Assembly: GCA_033961575.1 (NCBI GenBank)
Contig: CM066737.1
Span: 103,320,709-103,384,708 of the forward strand
Source of the DNA: Aselliscus stoliczkanus
Lineage: Eukaryota > Chordata > Mammalia > Chiroptera > Hipposideridae
Direction: 5' to 3'
Length of the DNA stretch: 64,000 nucleotides
Shown: piece after piece, positions 33,510 through 46,241 of the stretch
Layout: each line of letters starts with the position of its first letter
Numbering within the stretch: the stretch's first letter is position 1
Position numbers and translations under genes: made by a program
The notes under the pieces: model-generated
Told to the model about the DNA's origin: nothing
What the model saw: the letters and a program-made list of their open reading frames with translations, nothing else
Database searches by the model: none

Positions 33510-34105
33510 TCCTTGGCATGACTTGCGCAGACCCTCCCTACCTGGCTCCCACCTTGCTTCCCAGCCTATGTATGTATTCCCACCCTGTTCCTCAGTCCTC
33601 AGGCTCCATCTGTGCTGCGGATTTCCAGACTTCTCACTGCCTCCTTTTCCTCCCATCCCCCCAAATTGGGCCAATTCCTATAGCCTTTTGACACTCAGCT
33701 CTATAGTCTTCCCTTGTAGAGACCTACTCTGATTTGCAGGTCTCCCCCACTAAGTTTTGATACTATTTCCCTTTTAGATAGCCCTGTAGCAGCTCTGTCC
33801 ATTAGAACTTTGTTTGATGATGGAAATGTTCTATATATGCACTGTCCAATATACCACATATGACTAAGGAGCACTTGAAATGTGGGTAGTGAGACTGAAG
33901 AGCTTAATTTGTAATTTTAATTGATATGAATTTAAATAGTCACATGTGGCTAGTGTCTATTATATGGGACAGTGCAACTAGAATCTTGAGTTTCCCTTCA
34001 AACCACTTCTTTCCATGGTACTTATGTATTTACCTGTGTAGGTGGTGGTTTAATGTCTGTCTCCTGAAACTAAGCTCCATGACCTTGACGCTCTAAATTC
34101 TCTTT
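33510..34105 (+). repeat. L2 LINE 3' region, split by a hAT element
   Basis: 'gacttgcgcagaccctccctacctggctcc', 'ttctcactgcctccttttcc' precede the insertion; 'ttatgtatttacctgtgtag', 'aatgtctgtctcctgaaact', 'aagctccatgaccttgacg' follow it. The two halves fit one L2. Confidence 0.6.
33790..33976 (-). mobile_element. hAT-type MITE
   Basis: Begins 'cagctctgtccattagaact', has the repeated 'cactgtccaatataccacat', 'agtcacatgtggctagtgtc' and ends 'gggacagtgc'. The inverted ends and the L2 sequence on both sides indicate an inserted DNA element. Confidence 0.65.
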
Positions 34106-34109
34106 TTAG

Positions 34110-34290
34110 GTCTGGCTTCTTTTGTTCAATATTGTATTGGTAAGATTCCTCCATATTGCTGTACATAGTTGTATATCATTATTCTCATTGCCATATAGTC
34201 CACAATTTATCCATTCTACTGTTGATGGGCATTTGCACAGTTTCCAGTTTTTGCTGATTACAAATATTGTTCTGTGAACATGCTAAGAGA
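34110..34290 (-). repeat. L1 LINE fragment, antisense
   Basis: 'aagattcctccatattgctg', 'ccatagtccacaatttatcc'-like text and 'gttgatgggcatttgcacag' are reversed L1 ORF2-end sequence. Confidence 0.7.
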
Positions 34291-34299
34291 TATTTTTGG

Positions 34300-34301
<2 letters not shown>

Positions 34302-34342
<41 letters not shown>
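34302..34342. repeat. (TA)n microsatellite
   Basis: About 20 AT units. Confidence 0.97.
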
Positions 34343-34346
<4 letters not shown>

Positions 34347-35387
34347 AAATATATATAAAACCAATCAATATGAACAGCAGTAAAGTAACTCAGAGTGAGA
34401 GAAAAATGAAATATTCAACAGCGTGTAGGCAACTAGGTGGGGAATATGGGCGGTTGTGCCCATCAGTACAGAAGAATCAGTCAATAAAGACTAAACTGGA
34501 AGACGTTACACGTTCCAGTATGGAAAGGGGCAGAGACCACACACCAAACTTATAGGGATAAACATGTGGCTATTGATTGAAAGAACATTCTCAATATTGA
34601 AGGACATTGAGACATATCTGTGACTGTGGCATTTGGATAAAACAAACAAACAAGATAGAAAAACAAGGTAATCTTACTAGGCCAAAACAAAACTCATTAG
34701 TTTCTAATAGTAGGTATATGAACATTGGCAGAGAAAACACCCTCTTAACCAAATCTTGTTTTACTTTCTGGGTACACAAGAAAACTATATTTCCCAGCAT
34801 CCCTTACAGCTATCTGAGACCATATGACTGGGTTCTGGCTAATGGGATGTAGGCATGCAATACATATTACTTACTGGCTTGGAAATAAAACTTACTATAT
34901 AATCTTCTTCTCAATCTCTTTTCCTATGACAAGAGCCAACAAAGACAGCCCCCACCACCCAACCATCATCAGACTGTGATGACAGCAAAAACAAAAAAAA
35001 TGAACCTTTGTTACAATAGACTACTGAGAGTTTAGGGTTATTTTATTACTGTTGTATAGCTTAACCTACCATGATTATAATTGTAATCAATAAGAGAGGC
35101 TATAGAGAAATTTCATAACTTTGAGATGTTCAACATCTGGAAGTATTCAAACTATGTTTAGATTGCCTTTAACTAGGTCTGTTAATATTAATTATTACTT
35201 CCTAAGCACCTCCAGGCCTTTCTTGTCCCCTGTCTTCCCATGTCTTTATAAGGTAGGCAGGCAACATGAGGAAACTCAGGCTCTGTTGCATTTTTATCTA
35301 AGAAAGCAAATACAGAAGCTGCACATTTGTTAAAACTAGATTGGTTTGACTTTATAAAGTAAAACAAAAAAAAACCTTTGTCAATAA
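34343..35387. other. no gene recognised
   Basis: Unique sequence with several short open frames on both strands; none is recognisable. Confidence 0.3.
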
Positions 35388-35403
35388 CCAAAGCATACTT
35401 TTT

Positions 35404-35519
35404 ATTTTTATTTTTTTAATTTTTTTGAGGGCAGTGTCACTGGCCCTCATATGTGGGATCCAAACTAGGGCCTCTGGCTTCCCAAGCCAGCTCTTAACCA
35501 CCGTGCCACTTGGCTGGCC
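35404..35519 (-). repeat. short head-only tRNA SINE
   Basis: 'tgagggcagtgtcactggcc' to 'gccacttggctggccc', with TSD 'ccaaagcata' on both sides (from 35388 and from 35520). Confidence 0.92.
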
Positions 35520-35729
35520 CCAAAGCATAATTTTTAAAGTGTTTGAACAATTAGGAGACATATTTGCAACATATATAATAGAGGAATTAATAGTATTAAT
35601 ATATAAAGAACACTAACAAAGCAATTTCAATGCAAATTAGAAAAAAAGATATGAATAAGAAAATTACCAAAAAGATGTACTTATAAATATATTTTAAAAG
35701 TTCACCTTTGCCAAATTTTTAAAAATGCA

Positions 35730-36150
35730 AATGAATTGTGGCAGTATTTTCTCTGCCACAGTTCATCTATAGCAAGATATTGTTGTTCACACATCATATT
35801 GGAAAAGATTAAAAAGATTAGTAATTTTCAGTAATAAGGACAGTGTGGAAAACAGACACTCTTATACACTGCTGGTGGGAGTGAAAATTAGCACAACCTT
35901 TGTGTGTGAGAAATTTGTTAATCATATTTATATCTGTTGACCTAACAATTCAATTTCTAGGGCTTTTCCATAAGGAAATTATTAATATGCACAAACATGT
36001 AGCCATATAATGCTCAAAGTATTCTACACAGGATTTTAAAATTATATCTACCCTAGATAGTCAATAGGAGAGATGAAGTAACTGTCATATGTATATGTAT
36101 TAAACTGAACACTATGTAGCTAGTAAAAATTATAGAAGAATAATTAATGA
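35730..36150 (+). repeat. old L1 LINE fragment, sense
   Basis: 'atacactgctggtgggagtg', 'ctaacaattcaatttctagg', 'gtagccatataatgctcaaa', 'aacactatgtagctagtaaa' follow the order of an old L1 ORF2 end. Confidence 0.65.
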
Positions 36151-36484
36151 CATACGATGCATTTTCTTTAGCGTCTTTAGGTGAGGGTTACTACAAAGAA
36201 CATGTCAAAAGGTGTGGACATAGGGAAGAATGAAGATTTGGGGTCAATAATGCAATCTGTCACAACCTTCATGTTAATACTGTTTCCAACATGTTTCATG
36301 ATTATTACTCATTCTCAGGAGCTCAGCAGAGTCTGCATGGAATATACTACTAACTCCTACTTTTATAAACAAATAAGGTTATTTCTTATTTATTTTTATG
36401 TACAGTGTATTGAAAGACATTACTGTGGTCTCCTGGTCTCTGAATACTACCAGGGCTAGCGCATTACAAAAACTTAGTTGTATC

Positions 36485-36890
36485 CTCTTTGTGTCAGTTA
36501 GGAGTACTTTGGGCTATAGTAAGAGAATTCACAGCTAACAGTAGTTTAAACAATAAACAAATTCAATTATTTTACATCATAAGAAGTATGGTGGTCCCAG
36601 GTTGGATGTGATAGCTCATTTTATGCTGGCTTTTCTGCTTTAGGTTACTGCCTTATAGTCACAAGATGGCTGCTGTGGTTCTGTGCATCAGAGCATCCCG
36701 TGTCCGCATTCCAGGCAGGAAGAAGAGTAAAGGAGCTGTACCAGAAAGGACTCCTTGCACATTTGGCCCTTTTTAAGGAAAAAACATCTTTTCCAGAAGT
36801 TTCCAGCAGACTTTCTCTTCCATCTAGCTGACCGGAACTGTGTCACATAGATACCTGTAGCTGTAGCAGAGACCAAGAATGTAAGTACAG
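36485..36890. repeat. ancient interspersed repeat, family uncertain
   Basis: 'cttatagtcacaagatggctgctg', 'gcattccaggcaggaagaag', 'ccagaagtttccagcagact' is a text shared by a known mammal-wide repeat group that I cannot name safely (old L1 3' UTR is likely). The block at 49318-49745 has similar layout. Confidence 0.45.
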
Positions 36891-37035
36891 TATTTTTTTT
36901 TTTACCTATTTAACAGAAAGTGGCAAAAAGTGGAGAGCAGGGTTGAAATGGCTGTTGTGTACCAATTGACACCATCTGTCATACTTTATTCACTGTTCTG
37001 AGAGGTTATTTTAGGTCTGCATAACCCTAACTTTA

Positions 37036-37163
37036 AGGGCCGGCTGAGGGATGCAGTGGTTAAGCGCTGGCTTGGGACGCCAGCGGCCCCGGTTCGGGTC
37101 CCACATATGAGGGCCAGTGACACTGCCCTCAAAATAAAAAACACAAAAAAAACAAAAAACCAA
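37036..37163 (+). repeat. short head-only tRNA SINE
   Basis: Sense copy, 'agggccggctgagggatgca', B-box-like 'ggttcgggtcc', ends 'gacactgccctc' with an A-rich tail. TSD 'cctaacttta' (37026-37035 and 37164-37173). Confidence 0.93.
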
Positions 37164-37173
37164 CCTAACTTTA

Positions 37174-38270
37174 GATGCTCCTAACAGTTTCTCAGATTCC
37201 CAGATATGTTGAAGAAGGGAAAAATCAATCCCTTTTCTGACAGAAACCCTGGCTTAGCCCTCCAGTGGGTTCATGAGTTAGGGAGACTATCCCTGCCATT
37301 TGGAGATGTTGTTTTCATTTTTGTTTGTTCTAGTGATTTTTTTTATCCAAGGAACGATAGTATAACCCTAAAAATGAGGAAATTATTTAATTATTTTGAT
37401 GGACTGAAACAGACAAGAAAACAATCCAGGACCTTTATTTTTAAAAGTCAGCCCTGAACTTAGAATATCTAATTAGAATGGAATTTACTGTGACTCTACC
37501 TTTGGGGTATAATTGGGCTATTATTGAACTCCCCAAATAGCAAACACTGAAAAGAGAGACTCAATTTTAACTAACACCACATATATCTATACACAAAGAC
37601 CTTTTGCCTAACCCTCATTAACTCAACTAAAATCTATTTCTATTTACTTGTGGAGAAAAGATTGATTTTCTCATTTATTCCTTAGATAAACTGAAAAAAT
37701 ACCACCCACATGCAATGTCTTCTTCCCTGGGGTCCCATCAAATTAAAATTACTCAAGTCCCCTGATACAGGCACAGATTTCTCTTGTCAGAATATATAAA
37801 TTAGGACCCAAAATACAACCTGAAAATTAGCATGAATAAGAAAGAACACTCTTACCCATATGCCAGTAGCCCAATTTTTTTAAATTGGCAGCTCTCACTA
37901 AAAATGTTTTCATCCATATATTATGAAGGAATATGAAAAGGCCCAGGAAACATAAGGAATTTTTACTGAAATTTATTGTATTTTATTTGGGAGTTTGAAG
38001 TCATGGTCAATTCCAAATTTCAATGTCTTATTTTTATGGGTATAAAGGAAGCTGATGAATGGTCCTTAAATATATCTGCTTAACATACCCATGTATGTGG
38101 AAGCCCATCACTTCTTCAGTGAGGCCATTTCTACCTATGACCAAACCACACTGCACAGCAATATCAGTCAGTATGGTTTATTACTGACCACTTCAGAATT
38201 CAACCCTGTTTGTTCTCTGAGAACATCAACTGCTCTACTCATTTGGTGACTGATGGTACTAATATGTTGC
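37174..38270. other. no gene recognised
   Basis: Unique AT-rich sequence; an 83-codon plus frame (37206-37457) is unsupported. Confidence 0.3.
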
Positions 38271-38274
38271 CACA

Positions 38275-38375
38275 CGATAGCTAACATTTATCAACTTCTT
38301 ACTTAATGCCAGGCATTATTTTAAGTGTTTTATATGTAGCATCTCATTTAGTCTTCAGGAAAGTGCTATAGCTAT

Positions 38376-38376
<1 letters not shown>
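38275..38376 (-). repeat. MIR SINE fragment, antisense
   Basis: 'taatgccaggcattatttta', 'agtgttttatatgtagcatc', 'tcatttagtcttcaggaaag': reversed MIR end, running into a (TTA)n tract. Confidence 0.65.

Positions 38377-38415
<39 letters not shown>
38377..38415. repeat. (ATT)n microsatellite
   Basis: About 13 ATT units. Confidence 0.97.
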
Positions 38416-38417
<2 letters not shown>

Positions 38418-39222
38418 GTATTTATTTTGGAAATCCATACATGGATAAAAGCTTAGTCAATAGGAGGCAAATGTTTCTAGGTGCCCTTCTCCAGTTATAT
38501 TTCTGGTCTTTACAAATTGTAAGGTGTACTCAGAATTAAAGTACCCCATCCTCATCCAAAGATGCTCCATAAGGCGGGGGCCAAAGGTGGATTGGCAATG
38601 ATCAGGTTTGTATGGGGGTGGGACAGAATGTGGAGCTGTTCTAACCTTGTCTTGCTATGCTGTTGCTAACCTTCCAGAGGTCCCAATTGGGTACAGGTAT
38701 ATTTTAAGAGTAGTGTCAGTAGAATGTATCTATGTGTTTCATAATTTTAAGATGTAACACAAAGATGTCCTGATTTCAACTTGAAATTCAACATCTAAAC
38801 CATTAGAGAAGAGAGTATCATGGTTTAACAAAATGTCATATAACTACTCAATTAGGGTATGGCTTTGAGTAGACTACTTGTGGCAAATTCGACCTGCCCA
38901 TGAAGATCCACCCCACAAGGGTGACAGCCATATCAGTTATCTGTGACAAGTGCCTTATTGTCACTCCCAGCTACTGATCACTGCTGACTATTAAGGGACA
39001 ACATATGTTCCAAGCTAGAGCAACCAGATTCTCTGTCATAGGAATTGAGAAGGAGGAATCCCCTATGTCTGGCTTGAAGTGAAGACATAGACATTTAGGG
39101 TCTGTGGAGGGATGGCCCTGAGCACAGAGAAACAAAGATGACTGAGGAAAAACCAAAAAGAATAGAAGAATAAAATACATGAGCATGGAGAAGCAGTACT
39201 GAGAGACCAAATGGTGTAAGAG

Positions 39223-39242
39223 GAGAGAGAGAGAGAGAGAGA
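39223..39242. repeat. short (GA)n tract
   Basis: Ten GA units adjoining an antisense L1. Confidence 0.9.
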
Positions 39243-39244
39243 AA

Positions 39245-41040
39245 GACTGGAGATTGACTTTCTATGGGTTTGGACAAATGTATAATGACATGAGTCCATC
39301 ATTATTGTATCATACACAGTAGTTTCAGTCCCCTAAAAATCCTATTCATCACCCCACCCAACCCCAGCAACCACTGACACTGATCTTTTTACTGTCTCCA
39401 TTGTTTTGCCTTTTCCAGAAAGTGAGATAGTTGGAATTAACACTGTATATACATTGTTTGAGGTGTAACAACATGATCAATGTTTAAATTTTAAAAAAAT
39501 TATTACAGTAAATGACACATTGCCATTAATCTTCCTCAAAACACTCACCCTCACTTCGAACACACTTATCCCATTGTTCTTGTCACTTTCTGAAGCAGTT
39601 CTGGAAGTCCTCTTTCATGAGTGTCTTTAGTTGCACTGTCATGGCTGCCTCGATGTCCTGAATCAGTTCAAACTGTTTATCTTTCATGGTCATTTTGATT
39701 TTGGGGAAGAGCCAGAAGTTGCACAGTGCCAGATCCAGTGAATAAGGTGGATAGGGCATGCTATAAGGTTTTTATTTGACAGAAATTGCCGTACCAGAGG
39801 TGATGTGTGACATAGAACATTGTCATGGTGGAAGATGAAATCGCTTGCCCATTTTATGTTAATGCATTGTTTGTGATCCTTCACTTATGGCACACTTTAA
39901 AACACACCCCTCAACTGTAGCTCACACCTGACTGCACCAAACAAGTTGAAACTTGTCACACACTGTTACTAAGGTTCGATGTGCTGTTTCTCATATTGAA
40001 GATCCCTGCCTTTCTATTTCTGTTGGATGGCACTTGGCAGCAGCAGTCGCCACAGTTTTTTTTATTTTTTTTAACCATAGTTTTTTTATCACACCCTGTA
40101 GCCTTTGCAGATTGGCTTCTTTCATTTAGTAATATGCATTTTAGGTTTCCTCCATGTCTTTTCACAGCTTGGTAACTCTCATATTTTCCACATTGAATAA
40201 TACTCCATTGTCTGGATGGACCACAGTTTATATATCCATTCATCTACTGAAGGACACCTTGGTTGCTTCCAAGTTTTGTCAGTTATGAATAAAACTGCTA
40301 TAAACATTCATGTGCAGGTTTTTGTATGGACACAAGTTTTCAACTCATTTATGTAAATACCAAAGAGTGTGATTACTGGGTCATATGATAAGAGTATGTT
40401 TACTTTTGTGAGAAACTGTTAGATTGTCCTCCAAAGTGGCTATACCATTTTGCATTCCCACCAGCAATGAGTGAGAATTCCTGTTGCTCCACATCCTTAC
40501 CAGCATTTGGTGTTGTCAGTGTTCCAGATTTTGGCCATTCTAATAGGTGTGTAGTGGTATCTTGTTGTTTTAATTTACATTTCCCTATTGGCACATATGA
40601 TGTGGAGTGTCTTTTAATATGCTTATTTGCTATCTGTATATCTTTTTGGTGAGATCTCTGTTAAGATCTTTGGCCCATTTTTTCATTGAGTTGTTTGTTT
40701 TCTTATTGTGGGGTCTTAAGAGTTCTGTGTATATTTTTGGATAACAGTCCTGTATCAGTTGTTTCTTTAGCAAATATTTTCTTATGATCTGTGGCCTCTC
40801 ATTCTCTTGACAGTATCTTTGTCCAAGCAGAAATATTTAATTTTAATGAAGTCCAGCTCATCAACTATTTCTTTCATGGATCATACCTTTGGTGTTGTAT
40901 CTAAAAAGTCATTGCCAAACCCAAGGTCATCTAGGTTTTCTCTTATGTTATCTTCTAGGAGTTTTATGGTTTTGTGTTTTACATTTAAGTCTGTAATCCA
41001 TTTTCAGCTAATTCCAGATATGGTTGTAAAAGGGCAATGC
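39245..41040 (-). repeat. L1 LINE, antisense, with a mariner inside
   Basis: Left part (39245-39440): reversed 3' UTR 'ctatgggtttggacaaatgt', 'ttttgccttttccagaaagt'. Right part (about 40060-41040): reversed ORF2 end, 'ggttgcttccaagttttgtc', 'tcccaccagcaatgagtgag', 'gatctttggcccattttttc', 'agtcattgccaaacccaagg'. On the minus strand the ORF2 frame is broken by stops and frameshifts. Confidence 0.85.
39440..40055 (-). mobile_element. truncated mariner transposon in an L1, transposase remnant
   Basis: Antisense mariner piece. The minus strand encodes a C-terminal transposase remnant: FWLFPKIKMTMKDKQFE (about 39685-39720), then a stretch like LKEDFQNCFRKWQEQWDK (about 39575-39620), typical of mariner transposase ends. 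The left end resembles the 'gaggtgtga' terminus of the copy at 51511. The 5' transposase half is largely missing and frames are interrupted. Confidence 0.75.
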
Positions 41041-41044
41041 AATC

Positions 41045-41335
41045 TGTGGTATTGGAAGTATTCTGCATCTTGACTGTGGTGGTAGATACACAAGACTGCA
41101 CTTGTGATAAATTGTATAGAATTAACACACACATGAGTGTTATTAATAAGATTTCCCTTATTCAGGGAAATCTGAATAAGATTAGTAGATTGTATCACTG
41201 TCTATATCTTGATTGTCATGTTACATTATAGTCTTGCAAAATATTGCCCTTGGGGGAAATGGGTAAAGTGTACATGGGATCTCTCTGTGTTAATTCTTCT
41301 AACTATATGAATCTACATTATCTAAATAAAAAAGG
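41045..41335 (+). repeat. L1 LINE 3' end, sense
   Basis: 'tcttgactgtggtggtagat', 'caaaatattgcccttggggg', 'gtgtacatgggatctctctg', 'ctacattatctaaataaaaa' are a sense L1 3' UTR and tail, of a different type from the adjoining antisense L1. Confidence 0.8.
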
Positions 41336-41735
41336 GCTACAGGTTAAGCCCAAGAACTAAGCTATGTGATCTCTAGTATCACAGAATTAATGTTAGAGCT
41401 GGGGAAGTCCTTAAAACAGCATTTCTCATATTATGTTCTCAGAAAAGTAATCCCATAACATAGTCTATGAAAAAAAAAAGGGAGTTCATGGTCAAATAAG
41501 TAGAGGATGCTGTATATTTTTATAATTTCCTCCTCTAGATTTACTATGCTTAGGAGTATAAAAGAAAATCTGAAAATTTCTGCATATTAATCATCCATGG
41601 CCATGGTCATACTGGGTTACAAACATCCACGGAACCTCAATGGCATAAAAATTAAACTTAGCTGTTTGACGGGAGCCTTGCTTATTTAGGGTGGGCTTGG
41701 CCAGGACTTGCTTCTGTCGGTGTGACCCACATCCT
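41336..41735. other. no gene recognised
   Basis: 41600-41720 has weak LTR-like text ('catccacggaacctcaatgg'). Nothing firm. Confidence 0.3.
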
Positions 41736-41739
41736 CTTC

Positions 41740-42340
41740 TTTAACTGTGTGTTTCCCCAAATTACTTCATTGTGCTAGGTGCTGGGAATACTGGTGATCA
41801 AAGTAGACATAATCCCAACCATCTGGTGAGGCAAGCAGAGAATGAAATTATCACTGAAACTAAAATGTAAATACACACTGTACTAAGTGCTGCATGAAGG
41901 AAAGATACACAGACTAAAAGAGTATAGAAGATAGAGATCTGACCTTGTCTGAGAGAGTGATGTTGGTGTGGGAAGGTTTCCCAACAGAAGTGACATTTGA
42001 GTTGATGTGTGAAAGATGACTCAGCATTAATCAGGAGAAGTGTGGCAGCAACTGTGTCCCAAGCAATATGAAAGCTGTGCAAAGGCCCTGTGGCTCACTT
42101 ACAGTCATTGTGGCTAGAGTGTCGGGAGTGAGAAATATGAGATAAAACAAAAAAAGGAGGGCTGGGCTGAATGAGATAGCACCATGGGGCAGATTCAGTT
42201 CCTGAATCAATAAAAAGCCACCAAATTATGTTAATTAGACAAGTGAGATAACCCATTTTATGTACTGAAAGGCCCTTGGTGGCTGCAGTGCAGAGGTGGG
42301 AGGATGAGTGGGGAGAAGAGAAAAACAGTCAAAAGGCTTT
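41740..42340 (-). repeat. L2 LINE, antisense, ~600 bp
   Basis: 'ttgtgctaggtgctgggaat', 'agaagtgacatttgagttga', 'gtgcaaaggccctgtggctc', 'gtggctagagtgtcgggagt' follow the reversed L2 3' region. Confidence 0.65.
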
Positions 42341-43117
42341 TATTTTCTTATAAGTTCTGTAAACATCCCTTAGAACATGTTTTGAGAAATTTTATAGCAA
42401 ACGTAGATTTGCTGGCATATTGTAAACCTTTCCTGTAAATACTGCACTAGAATCAAAGGCACAGATTTGTAACATTCACATTCTAGGGGTATTCAAACTG
42501 TGCCCTTATGCCGGAGGAGAGAGCACACATTGAGCTTTCCCTGGGGGTGAACTAGGAATTGTGTTCTATACTTTTAATTTGCTTTTGCATGCACAACAAG
42601 ATTTTCTTCTTAAGATAAACCTATTAGGATGGTGATTTTTCACTTAGGAAATGTTAGAAAAATTAGATTCAGCTGTGATTCTAAATCAGTTATTATGCCC
42701 TCAAGGTTTTAGAACCCTTTGTAGCACCTGGACTAATTTTCTGTTTACAATGAAAGTTTGAGCATCTGTCATTCAAGTGACCGAACCATTTACTACTCCC
42801 AAGAGAATAACGGAGCATATTCCCAATAACAGGATAAATAGAAGAGCCACTCATCCAAAAAAAGCATCATGGGAGTGAGGCCTAACAGACACATCCTGCT
42901 GAGTGGCTAGAAACAGTTCCCAGGGAAGGCTGGGGGGAACAACAGCTGTAGCCTGAGGTTATGTAAGATGGCATCTTCTAAAGGTTGCTGGTGGGGGGAG
43001 TCGCAGCTGAAATGAAAAATAATTTCCCTCCCCTTGGCTTATGAACCACCTACTACAGAATAAGAGAAGCTGTACCACAGCTGAGATAGCCAGCAACTCT
43101 CAGGAATGTGGGAAATA
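42341..43117. other. no feature recognised
   Basis: Unique sequence between an L2 and a Tigger-type element. Confidence 0.3.
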
Positions 43118-44033
43118 CAGTAGTCTCCCTTATCTGCAGTTTCACTTTCCACGGTTTCAGTTACCCACTGCCAAAGCAATCTACAAATATTAAATCAGGG
43201 CCGGCCGAGTGGCGCATTGGTTAAGAGCTGGTTTGGGGATGCCAGCGGCCCCCGTTCGGATCCCACATATGAGGGCCAGTGACACTACCCTCTACAGCTA
43301 ACAACAGCTCCACCTGGGGCTGGGCTGTGCAAGCCCCGGCGATGGTGTAGGCTGTAGCCCCTGCTGCCGTGGGCTGCCATAGGCTACAGTGAGTGGCCAG
43401 CAGCCAGCATGAGGGGCCGACAGCCAGCGTGAGCTGCCATTAGCCGCAGTGAGCTACCATCCAATGGCCGGCGCCTGATCTGCCTCATCTGGGAAGAGCA
43501 CAATGACGATACCAACATGGGCCAGTGAAGCAACGTCCTCCACAACTAGACTGAGGAACAAAAGGGCAGCAATTTGTCTGTTCCCCTTCCCCGATTCTCC
43601 AACGCTGTTTGTCTCCCCAAATTCCCCAATTAAAAAAAAAATCTTAAAGAAAAATTAAATGGAAAATTCCAGAAAAAAACAATTCATAAGTTTTAAATTT
43701 CATGCCATTCTGAGTAGGGTGGTGAAATCTCACGTAGTCATGCTCCATCCTGCCTGGGAGGTGTCTCATCCCTCTTTCCAGGGTATGAGAGGGAGAGGGA
43801 GAGACCACACTCATATAACTTTTATTAAAGTATATTGTTATAATTGTTCTATTTTATTATTAGTGATTGTTTATCTCTTACTGTGTCTAATTTTTAAATT
43901 AAAGCTTATTATAGGTGTGTATATATAGGAAAAAACATAGTATGTATAAGATTTGGTACTATCCGTGGTTTCAGGCATCCACTGGGAGTCTTGGAACACA
44001 TCCCCCCGTGGATAAAGGGTGGGAGGACTAGCA
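43118..44033 (+). mobile_element. Tigger/MER2-like DNA element, split by a long SINE
   Basis: Starts CAGTAGTCTCCCTTATCTGC (TA at 43116-43117), has 'ttccacggtttcagttaccc' and 'aatggaaaattccagaaaaa', and ends 'ggtttcaggcatccactggg...gggaggacta' near TA at 44034-44035. Without the SINE it is about 450 bp and non-coding. Confidence 0.85.
43196..43653 (+). repeat. long tRNA-derived SINE inside the Tigger element
   Basis: Sense long form, 'cagggccggccgagtggcgc' to 'aattccccaattaaaaaaaa'. The host sequence 'attaaat' is repeated at 43189-43195 and 43654-43660. Confidence 0.92.
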
Positions 44034-44035
44034 TA

Positions 44036-44784
44036 CAGCAATTCCATCCAACCCTATCCATTCTCATCCCTGGGAGGCTCAGTGAGAACTTCGGAAGGGC
44101 AGTCTGTGTTGAAAAAGAGCTGGAATGGAAAGGCAGCCCCTGTGTTCTTGTTGCTGTAAACTGGCTCTCTGTAGATGCCCAGCCAGATCCATTTTACTGG
44201 ACTAGGGCTCCCACCCCTCAGCTGCTGTGAGTGTGGGTCCCTAATAGCTCATAGCTGCCCCTTTCTCTGAACATTTGTTAACTGAAGGGCAGCTGCCTCA
44301 CCTGGGAGTTGAGCTGGCCCTCCCTACTCTGTGGTGCTGTTATGGTGCAGAGCTTCCCAAGGGGTGGAATTGAAGGTAGTTCGCAGCCAAGCCCACACTC
44401 TCTCTTAGTCGCCCTGCCCTCCCCTGCTTCCATTACCCCCTTTCTCTGGAGAGCTCTCACTCCATCAACCGCATCCCTCCAAAACTTGATCTCAGGCTCA
44501 GCTTATAAGGAACGAATTCTAAGACAGGGCTTGATGGTGACCAACCAGTTACTTAGATTTCTTTACTAATTAAATGATTAACATAAATCTGGTAAAAATA
44601 CCTGCTCTGCCTTTCAAACACTGAAAAGGGCCGTTAGGAGTTACTTGTCAGGAACTGACATAGTCCAATGAATAAGTACACCTGGACAGGTTAGCCCAGT
44701 CATAGATGCTAAGTCTCAATGCCTGGCACCTTGGAAAGGCTGTGTTAACTCCCCAGACTCTATTTTCACATATTTCCTACAGAG
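44036..44784. other. no gene recognised
   Basis: GC-richer unique sequence; open frames at 43991-44230 and 44278-44569 show no recognisable domain. Confidence 0.3.
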
Positions 44785-45108
44785 CAGGTGTCAGCAAACT
44801 ATGGCCCAAGGGGCACATCTGGCCTGCAGCCCATTTTGGTACAATCCACAAGCAAAGAATGGTTTTATAGTTTTAAATGGATCAAAAAAAAACCAATATT
44901 TGTGGCACATGAAAAATCATATGTAATTCAAACAGTGTCTGTAAGTACAGTTTTATTGGCACCCAGCCACGCCTATTTGTTTACATATCAGCTATGACTG
45001 CTTTCTTGCTTCAGCAGCAGACTGGAGTAGTTGCAACAGAGACTGTATGGCTTGCAAAGCCTAAAATGCTTACTCTCTGCCTTTACAGAGAAAGTTTGCT
45101 GACTCATG
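44785..45108 (+). mobile_element. hAT-Charlie type MITE
   Basis: Starts 'caggtgtcagcaaactatgg' and ends 'gaaagtttgctgactcatg', imperfect inverted ends. Inside are 'cagttttattggcacccagccacgcc' and 'gagtagttgcaacagagact', characteristic of a Charlie-derived MITE. Confidence 0.8.
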
Positions 45109-45759
45109 TAGAGGAATGAGTCCTGATCTGTTTGACAGAGTTTGCTCTGCTGAGCCAATTCCAGCTGTGACCAGATATTTTTCTGGGTAACAAGTTTGAA
45201 CTGAGCAGAGCACAAGGGAGTAATTGTGTATGCGGCCAAAGGGGTAGGGGGCACTGAGTCAGAGGTTAAAACTCACAATGAGAAAAGGGGCCATTGCTGC
45301 CTTGAAAGACCCACAGGCAGCTTTTGGCATTAAGAAGGGGAGAGAGCCTGACTTGCTGCAGAAGGGACATGGAGAAGTGGGGATAATGAAGTGGGTAAGG
45401 AACTCATAAAGATAAAATAAGCGAAAATCAGTAATTGCATTTCCATAGTTTCCTAAGCCCCAGGAGTCTCATGGAAGCAGCCAAAATGGATTGAATTCCT
45501 GCTGGGGGCAAGGCTGGCTATTGATCGCAGATGCATCCAGCAACCCTGCATCTTAGCAGGAATTATTACTCTTTGAGAAATCCTGCCTAGCAGTGGGCCT
45601 CCATCATTTTCCTGATAACTTAGGAAAGCATTCTAGGCAGACGAGGTCAGCAGGACAGAACCCTGCAGGAGAAGCTAAAGAGGCCAAAGCATGTGATGGT
45701 GAGTGGGAGCTCATTCAAATTCAACTCACATTTGTTGGATGCTCAGCAAGGTTTTTGCA
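45109..45759. other. no feature recognised
   Basis: Unique sequence. Confidence 0.3.
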
Positions 45760-45761
45760 TA

Positions 45762-46241
45762 CAGTAGACCCCTACCCTTATCTGACGCTTCACTTTCCAT
45801 AGTTTTAGATGCCCGCAGTCAACCACAGTCTGAAAATACTAAATGGAAAGTTCCAGAAATAAACAATTCAGAACTTTTTAATTTGTGAGCCTTTTGGAGA
45901 TATGTGATGACATCTCACACCATCCCACTCTGTCCTGTCCAGGACATGAATCAGCTCTTTGTCCACAGTATTCACTCTATATGTACAGTACAATAAGATA
46001 TTCTGTGGGAGAGACTGACTACATTTACATAACTGTTATTACAATATACTTTATAATTGTTCTATATTATTATTATTTTTGTTAATCTCTTACTGCACTT
46101 AATTTATACATTGAACCTTATAGGCATGTATGTATAGAAAGAAACATAGTATATATAGATTTTGGTACTATCCATGGTTTCAGGCATCCACTGGGGGTCT
46201 TGGAAGGTATCCCCCATGGATAAGGGAGAAACTACTTACTG
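45762..46241 (+). mobile_element. Tigger/MER2-like DNA element, 480 bp
   Basis: CAGTAGACCCCTACCC to 'ctacttactg', with TA on both sides (45760-45761 and 46242-46243). Internal 'aatggaaagttccagaaata' and 'tactatccatggtttcaggc' are shared with the copy at 43118. Confidence 0.9.
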